The notes beneath the pieces were generated by a model. The model was not told the DNA's origin and did not search any database. It was given only the letters and a program-made list of their open reading frames with translations. A DNA stretch of 64,000 nucleotides from Clostridium estertheticum. Lineage in GTDB: Bacteria; Bacillota; Clostridia; Clostridiales; Clostridiaceae. A program made the position numbers and the translations under genes. The DNA lies in contig NZ_CP086239.1 of the NCBI RefSeq assembly GCF_026650985.1, positions 1,674,001 to 1,738,000 of the forward strand, in the 5' to 3' direction. This document shows, piece by piece, positions 59,163 to 64,000 of this stretch. How positions within the stretch are numbered: position 1 is the stretch's first letter; each line of letters starts with the position of its first letter.

Positions 59163-59308
59163 ATCTCACATTTAGAGAGAGTTTGGGCGAATTCAATAAT
59201 TTTTTTTGTCGTTTCTATTTGTTTTCTTTCCATAACCCTAGGATCAATTTTAAGAATAAAGTTATCTTCTCTCGTTTCTTCGAGTATGCTATAAGTTAAT
59301 TCATCCAT
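59159..59308 (-). CDS. internally deleted DltC, 49 codons
   Basis: Reads MDELTYSILEE at the start, against MEETIYDILEE in DltC, and then NFILKIDPRVMERKQIETTK, against NFNIKLDPAIVGRKDIETPN, to the end. About 30 codons of the middle of DltC are missing in frame, including the whole DSL motif and Ser33, so it cannot carry phosphopantetheine. The AAGGGGG binding site and the ATGA overlap with dltD are kept. Either a decayed gene or a short helper for dltD2. Confidence 0.85.
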   Translation of the reverse strand: MDELTYSILEETREDNFILKIDPRVMERKQIETTKKIIEFAQTLSKCEI

Positions 59309-59310
59309 AT

Positions 59311-59345
59311 AAATCCCCCTTAAATTCGAATAAATATCCTTAAAA
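59311..59345 (-). pseudogene. remnant of the 3-prime end of dltB
   Basis: On the minus strand, TATTTTAAGGATATTTATTC and the following TTAAGGGGGATTTAT resemble the last codons of dltB and the dltB-dltC spacer (53690-53735). In the dltB frame it now has an early stop. No further dltB or dltA similarity was seen upstream. Confidence 0.6.
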
Positions 59346-59397
59346 TATGTATGTAATACCTCGCACTGGAAAAGTTTTATATGTATTATTTTTGCTT

Positions 59398-59931
59398 TTA
59401 GTTTAATTTAAAACGAACTATCTTATGTCTCAATGTATCCCAATTGTAGTTTAAACTCAATCCTTTAGCATCCTTTACCGCAAGGAATGTCAGGGTTCCT
59501 GTAACCTCTCCTTTAGGTGCTAAATTACCACTTTTAAATATGTGATTGGCAGCTATCATTGTTACTATAGGGTCCCTAATTTGTCCTTTATCATCTTGAA
59601 TCTGAAAATCATCGCCATAATTCCTATTACTATTACTTCCATTTTTAACTGTTATGGTTACAATTAAATATTCTAATCCCGCATCTGGCCTATTTGCTTT
59701 ATTTCCATTTGATGTATCTATTTTATCAATTTTTAAAGATATATCATTAATCTTTACTGTATCCCCCACTTTGTAAAAGTCTTTAGCAGTTGGCAGTAAT
59801 ACGCTCGTTACTTGTGTGCTCTTGCTCTTTTTAATTTTGTTTGATCCTATTATATTATCTATAGTAAACCCTCCAGCAACTACAACTATGGCTACTATGC
59901 TGGAAATTATAATACGCTTATTCTTGTTCAT
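59398..59931 (-). CDS. DUF4352-type secreted or membrane-anchored protein
   Basis: A 177-residue protein with an N-terminal hydrophobic anchor (IIISSIVAIVVVAGGFTI) and an immunoglobulin-like DUF4352 domain (GDTVKINDISLKIDKID, YLIVTITVKNGSN, FQIQDDKGQI). TTG ATG opens the frame; the ATG at 59931 has AAAGGAG six bases before it. Such proteins are extracellular and of unknown role. It lies between the beta-lactamase-fold gene and the second dlt locus on the same strand. Confidence 0.85.
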   Translation of the reverse strand: MNKNKRIIISSIVAIVVVAGGFTIDNIIGSNKIKKSKSTQVTSVLLPTAKDFYKVGDTVKINDISLKIDKIDTSNGNKANRPDAGLEYLIVTITVKNGSNSNRNYGDDFQIQDDKGQIRDPIVTMIAANHIFKSGNLAPKGEVTGTLTFLAVKDAKGLSLNYNWDTLRHKIVRFKLN

Positions 59932-59962
59932 CAATATCTCCTTTAAATTTACTTCTCTTAAG

Positions 59963-61066
59963 TTATTTTTCCATTTCTAAGATATCAGTTAATCCTGAAA
60001 CCATTTGTACAACATTGTATGAGCCTTTATTGCTAAGTATAATAAATACATAGCCTTTATTAATATTTTTCCCTATATATGACGAATATCCTGATAGAGT
60101 TCCATTATGCCAAACCATTTTATCTTCCATAGCATTTTTACTAATAATCAATCCATATCCATATCCATAAGTGTCTAATAATGGTGTAAGCATTTCATTT
60201 AATGACTCTTCACTAATTAATTTTCCTTCAAATAATGCATTTCCCCATGTATATAAATCATTAACTGTTGAATAAATCCCTCCAGCAGAGTATAGTGTTG
60301 AGTTTTCTGCATTCGATGCTGGTGTATATTTGCCCGACTTTTCTGAAATAGCATACCCTATTGCTCTATTCTTTGTAATAATCTTATTGCTTAAAAATCC
60401 GGTATTATTTAATTTTAAAGGTTTAAATATGTTCTTTTCTAAATACTGCTCATATTTCATACCTGACACCTTTTCTATTATATATCCAAGCAATATATAA
60501 TTTGAACTACTGTACTCATATTTTGTTCCAGTTTCAAACTTACGCGGTTCATTTTTAAAAAGTTCAATAATTTCTAATGGTGTATATGTAAGTTTCCCTT
60601 TCTCCGAAGGTTGACTATAATCAATAATTCCTGAGGTTTGACTGAGAAGATTATATATTTTTATTTTATTTCCCTCTGGATAGTCAGGAATATATTTATC
60701 AACTGTGTCTTGGACACTTAAAAGATTCTTTTCTTGTAACATTAAAATTGCTGTGGCCGTAAATTGTTTTGTTATGGATGCAATTTCAAAAACTGTTTTT
60801 GATTTATTAACAATTTTATTATTGTAATCTGCCATCCCATACCCTTTATCTAATATAATCTCATTATCTTTTGCAACAATAACCGTACCGCTAAATTTAT
60901 CTTTTGCAGAATAGTCATCTATATATTTAGATATTTTAGATCGAATATCACTATTATCTATTTTCCCACTCTTCATTAGGGTGCTTGTATCGCTTACACA
61001 GCCTATTAATAATATCGTAAATATAAATAGTAAAACTATTACTTTTATTATAATTTTTTTTACCAT
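59963..61066 (-). CDS. serine beta-lactamase-fold hydrolase, lipoprotein
   Basis: A 367-residue protein with a lipoprotein signal (lipobox LIGC) and a beta-lactamase/class C-type transpeptidase fold. The catalytic motifs are SITK (Ser-x-x-Lys), YSSSN (Tyr-x-Asn position) and HNG. Such proteins are beta-lactamase-like or D-Ala-D-Ala carboxypeptidases or esterases; the exact activity is not told. Acts on the outer face of the membrane. GGAGGAATATAATT precedes the ATG. It follows a tandem repeat (61125-61155) and a 338-residue gene upstream. Confidence 0.9.
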   Translation of the reverse strand: MVKKIIIKVIVLLFIFTILLIGCVSDTSTLMKSGKIDNSDIRSKISKYIDDYSAKDKFSGTVIVAKDNEIILDKGYGMADYNNKIVNKSKTVFEIASITKQFTATAILMLQEKNLLSVQDTVDKYIPDYPEGNKIKIYNLLSQTSGIIDYSQPSEKGKLTYTPLEIIELFKNEPRKFETGTKYEYSSSNYILLGYIIEKVSGMKYEQYLEKNIFKPLKLNNTGFLSNKIITKNRAIGYAISEKSGKYTPASNAENSTLYSAGGIYSTVNDLYTWGNALFEGKLISEESLNEMLTPLLDTYGYGYGLIISKNAMEDKMVWHNGTLSGYSSYIGKNINKGYVFIILSNKGSYNVVQMVSGLTDILEMEK

Positions 61067-61124
61067 AATTATATTCCTCCAAATTATTAACAGAAAAAAT
61101 TCCCGCTCCTCAACTACTTATTTA

Positions 61125-61155
61125 CATATTTTAATCATATTTTAATCATATTTTG
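61125..61155. repeat. tandem 11-bp repeat
   Basis: Three consecutive units, CATATTTTAAT, CATATTTTAAT and CATATTTTGG, in the gap between the 61196 gene stop and the beta-lactamase-fold gene. It lies just upstream of the latter, so it could be promoter related. Confidence 0.7.
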
Positions 61156-61195
61156 GATTATTCCATGATATAACTGAAAATAATATACCCTTAAT

Positions 61196-62212
61196 TTAAT
61201 TGAAAGGTGTTTTAACTAAATTTCCATCACTTAATGATGCAACTCCAGTACTATATGATTGCAGGAATGTCCCTTTATAAATTGTTTCTTTATTTGTTTG
61301 AATTTCTGTTACCATAGATTTAATCTTATCATTTTTATAAACCTTACCACTACCAGTGACAAACAAGTTATCTTTACTTACTGCTGTGCTTAATGGAAGT
61401 GACTTCCAGTCACCACCCAGTTTACCATAATATATCTTATCAATTTTATTGCTACTATCCACATTTCCAACATAAACCTGATCATTATTATCTATTGCGA
61501 GTAAGCATGATTTTGTAGAACCACTGAAGTTCAAAGAATGGTCTGGCCCAGTTGCATAAACCTTGTTATTGGTTAAATTTTCGTACACCATCTTATCTTC
61601 ATGAGGTATTACTCCAATATTTCCTACATATTCAGATTTAGTAACAATTTTTTTCCTTGATTTCATTATATTTACCCAGTATATAGAATAATTCTTATAA
61701 CCATTTTTCACCTTTATATAAAATACCATTGTTAAAGTTGATGCTTCAATATCTTTTACAACTGAACCTGAACTAACCATTAAAATATCAGATACCTTAT
61801 CCTTTTGTGATTGAGTAGCATCATAATATGACAATGAAAGGTTTCTATTTTGAGTTTCTACAACTAGCATTCTGTTTCTATCCGGAAGCCATTTACAAAA
61901 TGATATTTTAACTCCATTAGAAGAGGATACATTAACGCTCTTACTTGTTATAGTATTAACAACATATAGCTGATTATTCAAATAATATGAAATATATCCT
62001 GCATCATAAGAAACATTTATAGTGGTGGCGTCACTTGGTACTTTGAAGGTTGAAACAGACGGTTTCTTATTTTGAGCTGAGTCTCCTACCTTTTGAGATT
62101 TCAAAGCAGCATTTGAAGTTAAAAAGTAGTTATTCAAATAGAAAAGTCCCCCACTTTGTACGATTAATGAAATGATTATTAATATTATCATTTTTTTAAA
62201 TACTTTTTTCAT
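61196..62212 (-). CDS. membrane-anchored beta-propeller-like protein
   Basis: A 338-residue protein. It begins with a membrane helix (MIILIIISLIVQSGGLFYLN), a linker, then repeated beta-strand segments (YDAGYISYYLNNQLYVVN, GSGKVYKNDKIKSMV) that read like a beta-propeller (WD40 or TolB-like). Not recognised. It starts 17 bases after the phosphodiester glycosidase stop codon on the same strand, so the two are probably one operon; GGAGAGTAACT precedes the ATG. Confidence 0.7.
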   Translation of the reverse strand: MKKVFKKMIILIIISLIVQSGGLFYLNNYFLTSNAALKSQKVGDSAQNKKPSVSTFKVPSDATTINVSYDAGYISYYLNNQLYVVNTITSKSVNVSSSNGVKISFCKWLPDRNRMLVVETQNRNLSLSYYDATQSQKDKVSDILMVSSGSVVKDIEASTLTMVFYIKVKNGYKNYSIYWVNIMKSRKKIVTKSEYVGNIGVIPHEDKMVYENLTNNKVYATGPDHSLNFSGSTKSCLLAIDNNDQVYVGNVDSSNKIDKIYYGKLGGDWKSLPLSTAVSKDNLFVTGSGKVYKNDKIKSMVTEIQTNKETIYKGTFLQSYSTGVASLSDGNLVKTPFN

Positions 62213-62229
62213 AGTTACTCTCCTATCTG

Positions 62230-63240
62230 TTAAGGATTAACGATAATAGCTGATGGAACGGCTCTTTCGCCAAGTGCGTTGCAAGGGTTATTAATGACAC
62301 TACCATTATTGTACATTGTGGTTGATGAGCCACCATCTAAATTAGAGGCATTAGATGCTCCATATTCAAGCATTACGTTTTGTACATCTTTAAGTGATGC
62401 ACCTAAACTTTTAGTTGTTCTTCCATCAATAACAAGCAATAATATAGCACCATCCGCGCGCTGACCAATTGCTGTCCTCGGTGCAATTCCCTGGCCTCCA
62501 TCTCCGGATTTTATCATTCCCTGACCATCAACTACAAGCGCTGGTCCAAACGACACTGCTTCGGTTGCACCAAGCGTCTTTAACTCATTCAAACTGTGAA
62601 GTCCAACAAGAAGTTGAGCTTTGTTTGTAATAGCTGTAATATCAACCTTTTTGTCTAGATCTGTTATATCATTAAATTTAATATTTCCATTACTCATAAT
62701 AATACCAGTTGGTTTTCCTCCCGTGCCAGTCCATTTCGTATTAGTTGAGGAAGAATCAGAAAACCCTCCTGCATTAACAGCTGCTATAGACCCATTATCC
62801 TGGGCTATCTGGCTTGTTAGCTCTCCCTGGGTTCCAAGTTTGTTACTGTAGCCAACTTTAACTCTAGTCGGATCTTTAATAATAAGTAGATATCCTTTGA
62901 ACTTTATTCCACTTGAAATGTTATATCTTTCAATACTATTGTCATGGCTATTACTAAATTTCATATTGTTATTACCCTGCTGCATAACTTGAACTGTATC
63001 TTCATCACGAATTTTCTGAATTTCTGCATCAGATAAAAATAGCTTTGCAATCCATTGATGACTAAGTGTAGTCATTGCAGCATCTACAATCGTTTTTTTT
63101 ACATTAGTAAAAGGACCATGAAATATAATTAATGGAGCACTAACTCCTGTAAATACTAATATAAAAACCAAATAAAATATAAAATTTCTAAGCTTATAAT
63201 TTTTTTTTCGTTTTCGCTGCGATATATTCTTAGCTCCCAT
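62230..63240 (-). CDS. phosphodiester glycosidase (NAGPA domain) membrane protein
   Basis: A 336-residue protein with a membrane anchor near residues 18-38 (YLVFILVFTGVSAPLII) and an extracellular NAGPA-type domain (GSIAAVNAGGFSD, PRTAIGQRADGAILLLVIDG, NLDGGSSTTMYNNG). This family removes or handles sugars on phosphodiesters in exopolysaccharide or wall polymers. AGGAGGCAAAG precedes the ATG. First of a pair with the propeller-like protein. Confidence 0.9.
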   Translation of the reverse strand: MGAKNISQRKRKKNYKLRNFIFYLVFILVFTGVSAPLIIFHGPFTNVKKTIVDAAMTTLSHQWIAKLFLSDAEIQKIRDEDTVQVMQQGNNNMKFSNSHDNSIERYNISSGIKFKGYLLIIKDPTRVKVGYSNKLGTQGELTSQIAQDNGSIAAVNAGGFSDSSSTNTKWTGTGGKPTGIIMSNGNIKFNDITDLDKKVDITAITNKAQLLVGLHSLNELKTLGATEAVSFGPALVVDGQGMIKSGDGGQGIAPRTAIGQRADGAILLLVIDGRTTKSLGASLKDVQNVMLEYGASNASNLDGGSSTTMYNNGSVINNPCNALGERAVPSAIIVNP

Positions 63241-63389
63241 CTTTGCCTCCTATGTTCTCAAAATTTCATATATGACTTAAAATTAAGTGTTACCGATAAA
63301 TAATAAAATAATATAAAGCACATCTAACATTACACTATTGTGACATATGTTCACTCAATTTACAATAACAAGTTTATATTTATATTAGT

Positions 63390-63419
63390 AAAAAATCTCC
63401 CCACAAAAGTGAAGAGATT
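63390..63419 (-). terminator. rho-independent terminator of uppP
   Basis: On the minus strand AATCTCTTCAC, TTTT loop, GTGGGGAGATT and TTTTTTAC, just after the uppP stop codon. Confidence 0.8.
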
Positions 63420-63432
63420 CAATATCAACAAC

Positions 63433-64000
63433 TTATTTTAAAACGTTCATAAATACAAGTACTAATAAAAATACACCAACACATATTCTATACACAGCAA
63501 ATACTCTCATACGCTTGTTCTTTAGGAAAGTTATAAATTTATTTACAACTACAATGGCAACTACAAATGATACAACAAACCCTGTTATTAACGATATTAC
63601 CTCAATACCCGTAAGTGCCATTTTAGCTTTAAATAACGTTAGAGCTGTTGCTCCAATCATTGTAGGTATTGCAAGGAAAAATGAAAACTCTGCTGCAGCA
63701 ACGCTGTTAAGACCAACAATCCATGCTCCCATTATCGTTGATGCTGATCTTGACATACCTGGCCATAGGGCAAGGCACTGAAAGCATCCTATAAGTATAG
63801 CTTGGGGAAGGACTATGCTATCAACACTTCCTATTACATCTCTTTTTCTATATTTATTTTCAACCAATATCATTAAAATACCACCAACTATTAATGCGGC
63901 AAGTACAGGAACTGGTCCAAACAAAACTGCTTCTATTTTCTTATGTAATATAAGTCCTAATACTGCAGACGGCATAAATGCTACAATAACATTAGTTAAA
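63433..64000 (-). CDS. uppP: undecaprenyl-diphosphatase UppP, N-terminus cut by window edge
   Basis: The last 180 or so residues of UppP/BacA, with the frame open to the edge. The motif PGMSRSASTIMGAW holds the catalytic PG-SRS segment. It dephosphorylates undecaprenyl diphosphate for cell wall synthesis, and gives bacitracin resistance when abundant. Its N-terminal glutamate motif lies outside the window. Confidence 0.93.
   Translation of the reverse strand, partial: LTNVIVAFMPSAVLGLILHKKIEAVLFGPVPVLAALIVGGILMILVENKYRKRDVIGSVDSIVLPQAILIGCFQCLALWPGMSRSASTIMGAWIVGLNSVAAAEFSFFLAIPTMIGATALTLFKAKMALTGIEVISLITGFVVSFVVAIVVVNKFITFLKNKRMRVFAVYRICVGVFLLVLVFMNVLK

Overview
The window looks like a chromosomal segment of a low-GC, Gram-positive, flagellated anaerobe, most likely Clostridium or a close relative. 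The evidence is: very AT-rich intergenic DNA, strong AGGAGG-type ribosome binding sites, several methyl-accepting chemotaxis proteins with a short flagellin, YesM/YesN and LytTR two-component systems, a complete dlt (D-alanylation) operon, PspA, LemA, and many drug-type ABC exporters. No rRNA, tRNA, CRISPR array, transposase or phage gene was seen. Species cannot be named from the sequence.

Layout. 1-5 kb: two chemoreceptors and a CheY-like regulator (minus strand; the first receptor runs off the left edge). 5-7 kb: a BcrA-type ABC pair. 7-9.4 kb: an AgrA/AgrC-like regulator and kinase pair bracketed by 34-bp direct repeats. 9.6-12.2 kb: a LemA and DUF2207 operon. 12.2-18.2 kb: a VOC enzyme, a divergent ClpP, a DUF2339 membrane protein and another ABC exporter. 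18.4-28.2 kb: a sugar module of lacZ, two sugar permeases and a binding protein, divergent from a YesN/YesM two-component system; a long inverted repeat lies between the two arms. 28.5-29.1 kb: three very small membrane ORFs. 29.2-31.7 kb: nitroreductase and a three-gene PspA operon. 32-34.4 kb: a lipoprotein with an (AAT)14 tract, and a flagellin with a small partner gene bracketed by a second pair of direct repeats. 34.5-38 kb: a heterodimeric ABC exporter. 38.2-43.5 kb: AraC regulator, ankyrin protein, PutP, NatAB. 43.7-47.9 kb: a third chemoreceptor, a MarR plus membrane-kinase fusion cassette that looks acquired, then a fragment of another chemoreceptor gene. 48-50.7 kb: sigma factor with DUF4179 protein. 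51.1-59.4 kb: dltABCD, deacetylase, leucine-rich-repeat protein, and an inverted partial second dlt copy. 59.4-64 kb: envelope genes ending in uppP, cut by the right edge.

How the genes fit together. Much of the window concerns sensing and maintaining the cell envelope: D-alanylation of teichoic acid, polysaccharide deacetylation, undecaprenyl phosphate recycling, PspA, LemA, a beta-lactamase-fold hydrolase and four drug- or ion-export ABC systems. A second theme is motility. The sugar module is a self-contained transport, hydrolysis and regulation unit.

The most unusual observations are a 49-codon in-frame internally deleted DltC that has lost its phosphopantetheine serine yet keeps its ribosome binding site and its ATGA overlap with an intact second dltD; two independent cases of direct repeats bracketing a small gene module; a cluster of very small membrane ORFs, one carrying a perfect Shine-Dalgarno inside it; and two genes whose best start is not ATG, GTG or TTG.
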